From the NCBI GenBank assembly GCA_900540995.1, contig UQHO01000010.1, positions 1-56,746 on the forward strand: a stretch of 56,746 bases of DNA. Direction: 5' to 3'. Shown here in pieces: positions 33,867 through 41,416 of this stretch. How positions within the stretch are numbered: the stretch's first letter is position 1; each line of letters starts with the position of its first letter. The notes beneath the pieces are model-generated. The model was given only the letters and a program-made list of their open reading frames with translations, searched no databases and was not told where the DNA came from. The translations under genes were made by a program, and so were the position numbers. Source of the stretch: an uncultured Collinsella sp. (GTDB lineage: Bacteria; Actinomycetota; Coriobacteriia; Coriobacteriales; Coriobacteriaceae).

Positions 33867-34569
33867 GTTGCGAGTTGGGCAGCAGCGGTTCATTCAATGT
33901 CTGTCGCCAACAGCGAGCGGGCCGCATTTGCGCCAAGGTGACGTGAAATGAGAGGGCGCTGACCTTTTGGTCGCGCCCTCGAAATTGAACGTCAGATTGG
34001 CGTGAATGCGGCTCGCGCAGCGTCAAGTGGTCCGCCGTTCGGTAGAACGGCGGAACATGCACCACGTTGTCGCGGCGCGGCTTTGCCTCGGGTAGCGTGT
34101 CCTCGGCGTAGCCAAGAATGCAGTTACCGACACCGCGCAGGCTGCCGTCGGCGGGCAGGCCCCAGCTGGCCAGCAGCTCCAGGCCCTCGGGCGAGTCAAA
34201 GACCTCATGCGCGCGGTGAATCCAGCACGAATCGACACCCAGTGCATAGGCGGCGTTGAGCAAGTTGCCCATAGCGAGCGAGCCGTCTTCCAGATGTGTG
34301 GGCACGCTGCGGTCAACCAGCACCACCACAACGGTCTTGGCGCCATAGAAGGGGTCGCTGTTGCTGTCCATGACCTGGGCGTTGAGCTGTGAGAGACGCT
34401 CGACGGTCGCGGGGTCGGTGACGGCGACAAACGTCACCGGCTGGCGGCCCATGCCGCTCGGCGCATATTGGCCGGCTTCGATAATACGTGCAAGCTTTTC
34501 GGCCTCGACGGGACGATCGCTGTAGTTGCGGCAGCTGCGGCGGTGAATGAGTGCTTCGATAGTCTCCAT
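33670..34569 (-). CDS. nitroreductase with an abnormal C-terminal extension
   Basis: 299 residues from an ATG at 34569 with AAGGAG upstream. Residues 1-172 form a normal short FMN-dependent nitroreductase (METIEALIHRRSCRNYSDRPV, QYAPSGMGRQP, CWIHRAHEVF, GNCILGYAED, ending NVVHV). The frame then runs without a stop through structured element B and on, antisense, over the last ~200 bases of the gene at 33291. Residues ~173-299 are Arg/Ser/Pro-rich and resemble no domain. I infer that the element replaced the native stop codon. The true protein may be extended or the extension may be degraded. Confidence 0.75.
   Translation of the reverse strand: METIEALIHRRSCRNYSDRPVEAEKLARIIEAGQYAPSGMGRQPVTFVAVTDPATVERLSQLNAQVMDSNSDPFYGAKTVVVVLVDRSVPTHLEDGSLAMGNLLNAAYALGVDSCWIHRAHEVFDSPEGLELLASWGLPADGSLRGVGNCILGYAEDTLPEAKPRRDNVVHVPPFYRTADHLTLREPHSRQSDVQFRGRDQKVSALSFHVTLAQMRPARCWRQTLNEPLLPNSQLILPMELSSFRSSGPFRRRRLAYLRPFERRRWWKPPRRYRAEVRRPSGSERPRQLLCLHARARAI
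33911..34056 (+). repeat. 146-nt structured element, copy B
   Basis: Outer stem: 33917-33936 with 33997-34016, 20 continuous pairs including three G.U on the plus strand. Middle stem TGACGT/ACGTCA. Inner stem GAGGGCGC-GACC with GGTC-GCGCCCTC, a bulged T and a TTTT loop. Conserved spacer GCAGCG. Terminal hairpin 34031-34040 with 34045-34054. A 70-base inner block (33935-34004) is similar to 24463-24532. It overlaps the C-terminal coding part of the nitroreductase gene. Confidence 0.75.
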
Positions 34570-34863
34570 GGTGTCTCCTTGCGGTGGCGTTGCAGATGCC
34601 CCGTTCATACCCGTCGGGCTCAAACGATAGACGGTCAATTGTCCGGCCAAAAGGATAGATTCCAATTGGGAAAGTAGGTTTGCATAAAAGTACCTTCAGA
34701 ATGTGACAAACCAATGGGATGGTTAAACGTTTTATCCCGTCTACCCTGCGGTTTTTTACCACTTGCCTAAATGACGAACGCATAACCTCTGATAAAGGTT
34801 TTACTAAAGGAGTACCAACGTTTATCAATGCGCCGTGGTGGCGCCGGGCCAGGAGGTAACATC

Positions 34864-35154
34864 ATGTTCCAGGCTGGAGATGTCGTCGAGACCGACTTCG
34901 AAGGATTTCTGAAGCTGCTGCGTTCCAAGACGCGCGCTTTCGTGTCGATCAACGATCACGAGTACTACATCACGCACACCGATGGCTATTGGCGTGTTCA
35001 GGATTGCGAGGCCCTCAACGACAAGGGCCACTTTACTGACTGCTCCGAGTTGGTCAACACGGTCTGCGAGGTCGTCGAGCTGCCGTGGATTGCCGGCAAG
35101 AGCCTGCATGACAGCTTCTCGGGCGCTACGGTCTATGAGGCCGTCGCCGCTTAA
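34864..35154 (+). CDS. small conserved-looking hypothetical protein
   Basis: 96 residues (MFQAGDVVETDFEGFLKLLR to YEAVAA), acidic and soluble, with no signal or membrane segment and no family recognised. The ATG is preceded by an excellent AGGAGGT, so it is probably well translated. It has its own terminator. The 294-base gap upstream to the divergent nitroreductase gene shows no other gene. AACCT and AGGTT flank CTGATAA at about 34790, a possible small operator. Confidence 0.7.
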   Translation: MFQAGDVVETDFEGFLKLLRSKTRAFVSINDHEYYITHTDGYWRVQDCEALNDKGHFTDCSELVNTVCEVVELPWIAGKSLHDSFSGATVYEAVAA

Positions 35155-35180
35155 CAGGCAATAAAACCCGATTTTCACGT

Positions 35181-35216
35181 GACCGCTGGCGCCGCCCCCG
35201 CGCCGGCGGTCTTTTT
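35181..35216 (+). terminator. terminator after the 96-residue hypothetical gene
   Basis: GACCGC-GGCGC pairs with GCGCC-GCGGTC around a C-rich loop, followed by TTTTT. Confidence 0.88.
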
Positions 35217-35259
35217 CTGCCGATAGGCCATAAAAGTTCACGCATTTGCGGAGAGCCTG

Positions 35260-35288
35260 TTGACGATAGTCAAAACTCGGACTAATCT
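35260..35288 (+). promoter_or_regulatory. promoter and overlapping operator of the marR-ABC operon
   Basis: TTGACG at 35260-35265 and TAATCT at 35283-35288 are spaced by 17 bases, a good vegetative promoter. The -35 box is part of a palindrome, TTGAC-GATA-GTCAA (35260-35273), well placed for autorepression by the MarR protein encoded 48 bases downstream. Confidence 0.6.
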
Positions 35289-35335
35289 AGAGACACAAAA
35301 TTGGTCAAAAATCGGACAATTGAATGGTGGGATAG

Positions 35336-35836
35336 ATGAATAGTGCGGTTACGCTGGTCGACTTCGACCGGTTGCTCAATGGACTCGACCATATCTATTC
35401 GGAGTTCTCGCGCGCCTGCGGCCTCTCGGACTGCGCTTACTGGATGCTCGTCGATACCAGCACGGCGGGCGGCAGTATTGCCGTAAGCCGTCTGACAAGC
35501 GAATGGTTCTACAGCAAGCAGACCATCAACTCGGCAATTAAAACCTTGACGGCGCGGGGCTTCGCAACGTTGGAGTTTGCCGAAGGCAGTCGTAAGAACA
35601 AGGTTGTGAGCCTGACCGAAGAGGGCAGGCGATTTGCCAAGCGTTATGCGCTGCCGGCGCTCAAGGCCGAGCAGCGAGCCTTTGGCGCGCTTGAGCCCTG
35701 GGAGCAGCGCGAAATCATGCGCCTAATCGGAAAATTTTCCCATGCGCTCGGCGATGAGTGCGATGCCTTTAAGCAGCATATCGCTGCCGAGAGCCAAGCC
35801 GAGAATCAAGGTGAGGGGGAGTCGTGCGACTGTTAA
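35336..35836 (+). CDS. MarR-family transcriptional regulator
   Basis: 166 residues with a winged-helix core: ISVAVSRL-like AVSRLTSEWFYSKQTINSAIKTLTARGF is the recognition region, and the wing contains RKNKVVSLTEEGRRFA. It overlaps the first exporter gene by 13 bases, so it is co-transcribed with a drug-type ABC exporter. MarR proteins usually repress such exporters until a toxic ligand binds. The C-terminus is acidic and ends in CDC. Confidence 0.87.
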   Translation: MNSAVTLVDFDRLLNGLDHIYSEFSRACGLSDCAYWMLVDTSTAGGSIAVSRLTSEWFYSKQTINSAIKTLTARGFATLEFAEGSRKNKVVSLTEEGRRFAKRYALPALKAEQRAFGALEPWEQREIMRLIGKFSHALGDECDAFKQHIAAESQAENQGEGESCDC

Positions 35837-37560
35837 TGAGGTTTCTAAAGCCATATCGAGGGCTTGTCGCAGTGACGCTGCTGGTGCTGCTAATCGACAA
35901 CATCGGCACGCTGCTGGTGCCCACGATGCTGGCGAACATGGTCAACACCGGCATCACCACGGGCGATGTCGACTATATCCTGCGCAACGGTCTGTACATG
36001 CTCATCGCGACCGGCATGGCCAGCGGCGGCGCGGTGCTGGGCTGTTACCTTTCGGCGCGTCTGGCGGCTAACGTGGCCTGTGACATCCGCAATGCCGTGT
36101 ACGACAAGTCACTCGAGCTCGCGGCCAGCGACTTTGAGCGCTTTGGCACCGGCTCGATGATCACGCGCTCGCTCAACGACATCAACGTGATTCAGCAGGC
36201 GATTCTGCAGACGATTCAGCTGGTGCTGCCGGTGCCGTTCTTGGCCGTGGCGGGCATCATCTTTGCCTGGTTTATCGATCCTGCCATGGGCACGCTTCTG
36301 GGCGTAGTCGTTGCGATTGTGCTGGTGGCGGCGGTCTTTACGGTTGCCAACGCGGCTCCGATCTTTATGCGCTTGCAGAGCTTTATCGACCGCATGAACG
36401 TGGTGCTGCGCGAAAACATCGTGGGCGTGCGCGTCATCCGTGCGTTTAACAAGGAGCGCCACGAGGAACGGCGTCTGGACGAGGTGTTTAGCGAATACGC
36501 CGCCAACGCCATCAAAGTCAACCACCTGTTTGTGGGCCTCGACAGCTCAAGCTTCTTTTTGATGAACATCGCCGAGGTGGCGGTGCTGTGGGTGGGCGGC
36601 AACCGCGTAGGCGCCCACGCCATGCAGATTGCGAGCATCTCGGCGGTGCTGGAGTACGCGCTTCTGATCCTGTTCTTTGTGATGATGGCCCAGATGGTGG
36701 TGCTGACGCTTCCGCGTGCTGCCGCGTGCCTGAACCGTGCGCAGCAGGTGCTGGAGATTGAGCCGAGCATCGTCGATGGCGGGCGTACGCTTGATGCGGC
36801 CGCGTCCGACTCAAAGGACGGGGCCGATGTGGTCGCCGTGTTCGATCATATGTCGTTTCGCTTTGACGACGCCGACGAGGACACCCTGTACGACCTGAGC
36901 TTTGCCTGCCGTCGCGGCCAGACGACTGCGATCGTTGGCTCGACAGGCTCGGGCAAATCGACGGTGGCAAAGCTTCTGCTGCGCTTCCACGATGCCACCA
37001 AGGGCTCCATTCGCCTGAATGGTGTGGACCTGCGCGAGCTTACGCAAGACGAAATCCGCGGGCGCATTGCCTATGTGCCGCAGAAGGCGTGGCTGTTCTC
37101 GGGCACGGTGGCGAGCAACCTTCGCTTTGGTAACGAAGGCGCGACCGAGGGCGACATGCTTCATGCACTCCAGGTTGCCCAGAGCACCTTTGTGCTCGAT
37201 CAGCCGCAGGGGCTCGATACCCCGGTGGCGCAGGGCGGCACGAACTTTTCGGGCGGCCAGCGCCAGCGTTTGGCAATCGCCCGTGCGCTCATGAAGCATG
37301 CCGATCTATATATCTTCGATGACAGTTTTTCGGCCCTGGACTTTAAGACCGATGCCGCCCTGCGCCATGCGTTGCAAGACGAGACGCGTGACGCTGCGGT
37401 GCTCATCATCGCGCAGCGCATCTCGACGATCTTGCACGCCGACCAGATCGTCGTGCTCAAGGATGGCGAGGTTGTGGGCCTGGGCACGCATGGCGAGCTT
37501 ATGGAAACCTGCGAGGTGTACCGTGCCATCGCGGAATCGCAAATGAAGGGAGGTGAGTAG
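35824..37560 (+). CDS. ABC exporter subunit 1 (degenerate ATPase site)
   Basis: 578 residues, six membrane helices followed by a nucleotide-binding domain. Walker A is GSTGSGKST, the signature is FSGGQRQR, and Walker B reads LYIFDDSFSALD. The residue after the Walker B Asp is Asp rather than the catalytic Glu, as in the inactive-site partner of heterodimeric exporters such as TM287/288. The next gene supplies the competent site, so the two form a heterodimer. The start is a GTG at 35824 within the marR 3' end, with GAGGGGGA upstream. Substrate unknown, drug or peptide export likely. Confidence 0.88.
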   Translation: MRLLMRFLKPYRGLVAVTLLVLLIDNIGTLLVPTMLANMVNTGITTGDVDYILRNGLYMLIATGMASGGAVLGCYLSARLAANVACDIRNAVYDKSLELAASDFERFGTGSMITRSLNDINVIQQAILQTIQLVLPVPFLAVAGIIFAWFIDPAMGTLLGVVVAIVLVAAVFTVANAAPIFMRLQSFIDRMNVVLRENIVGVRVIRAFNKERHEERRLDEVFSEYAANAIKVNHLFVGLDSSSFFLMNIAEVAVLWVGGNRVGAHAMQIASISAVLEYALLILFFVMMAQMVVLTLPRAAACLNRAQQVLEIEPSIVDGGRTLDAAASDSKDGADVVAVFDHMSFRFDDADEDTLYDLSFACRRGQTTAIVGSTGSGKSTVAKLLLRFHDATKGSIRLNGVDLRELTQDEIRGRIAYVPQKAWLFSGTVASNLRFGNEGATEGDMLHALQVAQSTFVLDQPQGLDTPVAQGGTNFSGGQRQRLAIARALMKHADLYIFDDSFSALDFKTDAALRHALQDETRDAAVLIIAQRISTILHADQIVVLKDGEVVGLGTHGELMETCEVYRAIAESQMKGGE

Positions 37561-37561
37561 C

Positions 37562-38827
37562 ATGACCGAGGAGCTCAGGAAACAAGGCGGCCTTGTCGAT
37601 GTTGCCGCTGCGGACGCTGCCGATAAAACGGTCGACCAGGCTGCCGTAGCACCCGAGCTGGATGACGCCGCCAAGGCTGCGGCCGAGCGTGAGGCTCGCC
37701 GCCAAGCGCTTTACGAGGAAAACGAGCGAGCCGAGGACGAACGTGCCCGCGCCGAGGCGGAGCGCATGCGCGATGTGGACGACGAGGACGAGGACGAGAC
37801 GCCCCGCGACACCTGGGCGACGGTGCGCCGCCTGTGGAGCGAGGCCGCCGGCGACCATTGGCGCTTCTATATCGTGTTTGCGAGCATCGTCTTCTACGTC
37901 ATCTTTAACACCGCGGCGCCGGCTTACAGCGCCCGCGTGATCGATGAACTGTGGGGGCACATGAAGCTGGCGTTTGCCAACAACACCACCTTCAGCATTA
38001 CCTGGGAGAACTGCGGCAGGACCATCTTTATCTACTTTATGATTTGGACCGCCGCCGCCTCGTTCTACGCACTCCAGAGCTTTTTGATGTCGAGTGTTGC
38101 CGAGCGCCTCAACTTGCGCCTGCGCAACCGCATCGCACAAAAGCTCAACCGTCTGCCGCTTGCCTACTTTGACGCGCATCGTCCCGGCGAGGTCGTCAGC
38201 CGTGCGACCAACGACTTAGACAAGATGTCCGAGAGCATGCAGCGCGGCTTGCTGCAGCTTCTGGTGTCGATCGGTACCGTGGTGGGCGCCGTGAGCGTGA
38301 TGTTCGTGTTTAGCGTGCCACTCACGCTTGTCTTTTTGTTCTTTACGGCACTTTCGCTGCTGGTGACGAAGGTCGTGTCGCGCCGCACACACGATGTGAC
38401 GGGCGAGCGCCAGGAGTGGGTGTCCAAGATTACGAGCGCGGTCGAGGAGGGCTACTCGGGCCGTCTGGTGATCCGTGCGTTTAACCGCGAGCGTCAGAGC
38501 TCCGCTGAGGTGCACGAGGCTTCGAAGGAGCTGGCGCGCGTGAGCACCAAGGCCGACTTTATGATCAATGCCGTCGGCCCCGCGGTGCGCTTTATCGGAC
38601 GTTTGGCGCAGATCGTGATTGCGCTCGTGGGCTGCAGCATGTTGGTTGCCGGGCATATGACTGTCGGTGTGTTCCAGGCGTTCTTCCAGTTTATCTACGA
38701 GGCGTCCGAGCCCATGACGCAGCTGTCGTTTACCTTTAACTCGCTGCAGAGCGCGCTGGCGAGCGCCGAGCGCGTGTTCGACCTGCTCGACGAGCCCGAG
38801 ATGGAAGCCGATCCGTTGCGAGCGTGA
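37562..38827 (+). CDS. ABC exporter subunit 2, membrane part (split gene)
   Basis: 421 residues: an acidic, Glu/Ala/Arg-rich N-terminal extension of ~85 residues, then six membrane helices with the exporter motif LNRLPLAYFDAHRPGEVVSRATNDLD, ending at VFDLLDEPEMEADPLRA. The ATPase domain that should follow is in another frame. The stop TGA overlaps a GTG start (GTGA) for the downstream piece, which could allow coupled translation as two polypeptides. GGGAGGTG precedes the ATG. See the direct repeat at 38805-38872 for a likely cause. Confidence 0.8.
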   Translation: MTEELRKQGGLVDVAAADAADKTVDQAAVAPELDDAAKAAAEREARRQALYEENERAEDERARAEAERMRDVDDEDEDETPRDTWATVRRLWSEAAGDHWRFYIVFASIVFYVIFNTAAPAYSARVIDELWGHMKLAFANNTTFSITWENCGRTIFIYFMIWTAAASFYALQSFLMSSVAERLNLRLRNRIAQKLNRLPLAYFDAHRPGEVVSRATNDLDKMSESMQRGLLQLLVSIGTVVGAVSVMFVFSVPLTLVFLFFTALSLLVTKVVSRRTHDVTGERQEWVSKITSAVEEGYSGRLVIRAFNRERQSSAEVHEASKELARVSTKADFMINAVGPAVRFIGRLAQIVIALVGCSMLVAGHMTVGVFQAFFQFIYEASEPMTQLSFTFNSLQSALASAERVFDLLDEPEMEADPLRA

Positions 38828-38872
38828 TAAAGCGCACCCGCGCCGCCCCGGAGGGGAAAGCCGATCCGTTGC
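38805..38872 (+). repeat. 15-bp direct repeat at the exporter frameshift
   Basis: AAGCCGATCCGTTGC occurs at 38805-38819 and 38858-38872. The offset is 53 bases, which is not a multiple of three. Removing one copy with the intervening sequence would join the frames as EMEADPLPAAAAKLPGKVEG, giving a linker of normal length. Confidence 0.8.
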
Positions 38873-39630
38873 CGGCGGCCGCCGCCAAGCTGCCGGGCAA
38901 GGTTGAGGGCCGTGTTGCCTTTGAACACGTGCGTTTTGGCTATGCGCCCGACAAGCCGCTCATGCGCGACGTGTCGTTTGCCGCCGAGCCGGGCCAAAAG
39001 ATCGCGGTGGTGGGAACCACGGGCGCGGGCAAGACCACACTCATCAACCTGCTTATGCGCTTCTACGAGATTGACGGCGGACGCATCACGCTCGATGGCG
39101 TGGACACGAGCCGCATGGACCGCGGCGAGCTGCGTCAGCAGTTTGGCATGGTGCTGCAGGATGCCTGGCTGTTCGACGGCACCATTGCCGAGAACATCGC
39201 CTATGGCTGCCCCGAGGCGACGCGCGACGAGATTGTGGCGGCCGCGCGCGCCGCGCAGGTCGACTTCTTTGTGCGCACCATGCCGCAGGGCTACGACACG
39301 CGCGTGGCCAACGATGCCGAGAGCATCAGCCAGGGCCAACGTCAGCTGCTGACCATCGCGCGCGTGCTGCTCAACAACCCGGCGATTCTCATCCTGGACG
39401 AGGCGACGTCGAGTGTGGACACGCGCACTGAGCTTGCCATCGGCCGCGCTATGGATGCACTCATGCGCGGGCGCACGAGCTTTGTGATCGCGCACCGTCT
39501 GTCGACGATCGTCGATGCCGACCTCATCCTGGTCATGGATCACGGCAACATCATCGAGCAGGGCACGCACAAGGAGCTGCTGGCCGCCGAGGGCGCCTAC
39601 GCCGACCTCTACCTGAGCCAGTTCGCATAA
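38824..39630 (+). CDS. ABC exporter subunit 2, ATPase part (split gene)
   Basis: 268 residues from a GTG overlapping the upstream stop. It is a complete, competent nucleotide-binding domain: FGYAPDKPLMRDVSF (A loop), GTTGAGKTT (Walker A), MVLQDAWLFDG (Q loop), SISQGQRQLL (signature, SQGQ instead of SGGQ), ILILDEATSSVD (Walker B with catalytic Glu) and IAHRLSTI (switch His). Together with the preceding frame it would form one full-length half-transporter of ~675 residues. A single polypeptide is the usual state in this family. Confidence 0.8.
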   Translation: MIKRTRAAPEGKADPLPAAAAKLPGKVEGRVAFEHVRFGYAPDKPLMRDVSFAAEPGQKIAVVGTTGAGKTTLINLLMRFYEIDGGRITLDGVDTSRMDRGELRQQFGMVLQDAWLFDGTIAENIAYGCPEATRDEIVAAARAAQVDFFVRTMPQGYDTRVANDAESISQGQRQLLTIARVLLNNPAILILDEATSSVDTRTELAIGRAMDALMRGRTSFVIAHRLSTIVDADLILVMDHGNIIEQGTHKELLAAEGAYADLYLSQFA

Positions 39631-39631
39631 G

Positions 39632-39659
39632 GTGACAAAGGGGCAGTCCCGCATGTCAC
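39632..39659. repeat. short palindrome, GTGACA arms with GGGGCAG core
   Basis: GTGACA and TGTCAC flank AAGGGGCAGTCCC. It resembles the GGGACAG palindromes elsewhere in the window and starts two bases after the exporter stop codon. Confidence 0.6.
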
Positions 39660-39668
39660 ATCGAAAAG

Positions 39669-39705
39669 AAGGCACGCCGGGGGCGGATTCCCTGGCGTGC
39701 CTTTT
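39669..39705. terminator. bidirectional terminator exporter / cysE
   Basis: AAGGCACGCC at 39669-39678 pairs with GGCGTGCCTT at 39694-39703, followed by TT on the plus strand and preceded by an A-rich stretch that serves the minus strand. Confidence 0.8.
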
Positions 39706-39741
39706 GTGTTGGCGTTCATGCTGTGGCGGTTGCCCGCGGCC

Positions 39742-40446
39742 CTAGCGCTCGTCCACGAGCTTGGCGACGAGGGCTTTGAGCTCGGCCATCTCCCGCTCGA
39801 GTTCCTTGACGCGGCGGGCGTTCTCGGTGATGCCCTGACGGTTGAGGGCGCTCTGCTCGGCGGCATCGTCGGGCATGTACTCGCGATGCTGCTTAGCGTC
39901 GAAGCTCTCCTCGAACACGCGGCAGCCGTTGCGTTTGATGATGCGCCCGGGCACGCCCACGACGGTGCAGTTGTCGGGCACGTCTTTGACGACGACCGAG
40001 TTGCCACCGATCTTGACGTTGTCGCCGATGCGAATGTTGCCGAGTACCTTGGCGCCCGTGCCCACGGTGACGTTGTTGCCCAGGGTGGGGTGGCGTTTGC
40101 CGGTCTCGTTGCCGGTACCGCCGAGCGTGACGCCCTGGTAAAGCACACAGTTGTCGCCCACGATGGTGGTTTCGCCGATGACGACGCCCATGGCGTGGTC
40201 GATAAAGAAATGCTTGCCGATCTGTGCGGCGGGGTGAATCTCGACGCCGGTGATGTGGCGGGTGATTTGTGAGAGCACGCGGGCGAGCGAGCGATGACCG
40301 TGCTCCCACAGCCAGTGCTCGGGCACGTGGTTCCACTTGGCGTGCAGGCCAGGATAGGAAAGGAAGATGACCAGACCGTTTTGCGCGGCGGGGTCCTGCG
40401 CTTGGACGGTCTTGATGTCCTCGCGAATGGTATTGATAAAGCTCAC
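39742..40446 (-). CDS. cysE: serine O-acetyltransferase
   Basis: 234 residues from a GTG at 40446 with GGAGGG upstream. Longer in-frame sequence lacks a binding site. It acetylates serine with acetyl-CoA, the first step of cysteine synthesis. The left-handed beta-helix of hexapeptide repeats is clear (IHPAAQIGKHFFIDHAMGVVIGETTIVGDNC, GTGAKVLGNIRIGDNVKIGGNSVVVKDV) with the catalytic DHAMG. An unusual charged helical tail of about 45 residues (ENARRVKELEREMAELKALVAKL) may form a coiled coil. No cysK is adjacent. Confidence 0.9.
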   Translation of the reverse strand: MSFINTIREDIKTVQAQDPAAQNGLVIFLSYPGLHAKWNHVPEHWLWEHGHRSLARVLSQITRHITGVEIHPAAQIGKHFFIDHAMGVVIGETTIVGDNCVLYQGVTLGGTGNETGKRHPTLGNNVTVGTGAKVLGNIRIGDNVKIGGNSVVVKDVPDNCTVVGVPGRIIKRNGCRVFEESFDAKQHREYMPDDAAEQSALNRQGITENARRVKELEREMAELKALVAKLVDER

Positions 40447-40669
40447 CGGCCGCCCTCCCTTAGCGCCATGGCAATGCGATTCAATAAAGTATAGCGATTC
40501 GCTAGGGATTAGGAAGGACAATCTTGGCGGCATTGCACGACAGGTGTCAGTTATGCAAACTTGCTGGTAATGGAGTCATGCTTTTGTGGGGTTGCGCACG
40601 AGGGGGCGCTGCAACCGTATACTGGTCAACTTGGACGTATCCGCGCCCACAACTGAGAGGTTTTACTTC

Positions 40670-41317
40670 ATGGGTTTCATTAATTTTATCGCCGAGCTGC
40701 TCAAGGATCCGCGTACCGCGATCGCCAGCTGGATTGCTGCTGGCCCTCTTATGGCCTATGGCTGCGTGTTCCTGATTATCTTTATCGAGACGGGCGTGGT
40801 GTTCTTCCCGTTCCTTCCTGGCGATTCGCTGCTGTTTGCCTCGGGTTTCTTTGCCCACAACGGTGGCTTTAACATCGTGGCCCTGCTGGCCGTCGCATGG
40901 GCTGCTGCCATCCTGGGCGACCAGTGCAACTTTATGATCGGTCACTTCTTTGGCAAAAAGATCATCGCTTCGGGTAAGGTCAAGGCCATGACGCCCGAGC
41001 GCATCAAAAAGTCCGAGGATTTCTTGGACAAGTGGGGCCACCTGGCCATCTTCCTGGGCCGCTTCTTCCCGTTTATCCGCACCTTTGTGCCCTTTATCGC
41101 CGGCATGGGCGGCATGCACTGGCGCAACTTCGTTATCTTTAACGTGCTGGGCGGCATTACCTGGTCAACGCTCTTTACACTGCTGGGCTACTTCTTTGGC
41201 GGCATCCCCTTTGTGCAGGAGCACTTTGAGCTGCTGATCGTCGGCATCGTTGCCGTGTCGATCATCCCGACCGTGGTCGGTCTGGTTAAGGCTAAGCTGG
41301 GCAAAAAGAACGCGTAG
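40670..41317 (+). CDS. DedA-family membrane protein
   Basis: 215 residues with four to six membrane segments. DedA/SNARE-associated proteins are thought to flip undecaprenyl phosphate or phospholipids. Family hallmarks are FLPGDSLLFASGFFA, FFGKKII and FLGRFFPFIRTFVPFIAGMGGM with the essential Arg residues. GAGAGG precedes the ATG at 40670. An upstream in-frame stretch is not supported by a binding site. Followed by a terminator. Confidence 0.9.
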   Translation: MGFINFIAELLKDPRTAIASWIAAGPLMAYGCVFLIIFIETGVVFFPFLPGDSLLFASGFFAHNGGFNIVALLAVAWAAAILGDQCNFMIGHFFGKKIIASGKVKAMTPERIKKSEDFLDKWGHLAIFLGRFFPFIRTFVPFIAGMGGMHWRNFVIFNVLGGITWSTLFTLLGYFFGGIPFVQEHFELLIVGIVAVSIIPTVVGLVKAKLGKKNA

Positions 41318-41347
41318 CTCGAGCCGGCGCGCAAACCGTGCAGTTGG

Positions 41348-41380
41348 GGCCCGTCACCGCTTACGGTGGCGGGCCTTTTT
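41348..41380 (+). terminator. dedA terminator
   Basis: GGCCCGTCACC pairs with GGTGGCGGGCC around a short loop, followed by TTTTT. Confidence 0.87.
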
Positions 41381-41400
41381 GCTTCGGTCAAATGAAAATA

Positions 41401-41416
41401 CTTTACTTAGTTAAAG
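41401..41416 (+). promoter_or_regulatory. candidate operator before the branched-chain aminotransferase gene
   Basis: CTTTACTTAGTTAAAG matches 14 of 16 bases of the palindrome at 10835-10850 before the amino-acid ABC importer. Both have CTTTA/TAAAG arms around a 6-base centre. The 190 bases between it and the start codon show no T-box or other leader I can recognise. Confidence 0.5.

Noticed and set aside
38695..39675. A 326-codon minus-strand frame over the exporter ATPase gene
   Set aside because: The plus-strand ATPase has all motifs in order. The antisense frame shows none.
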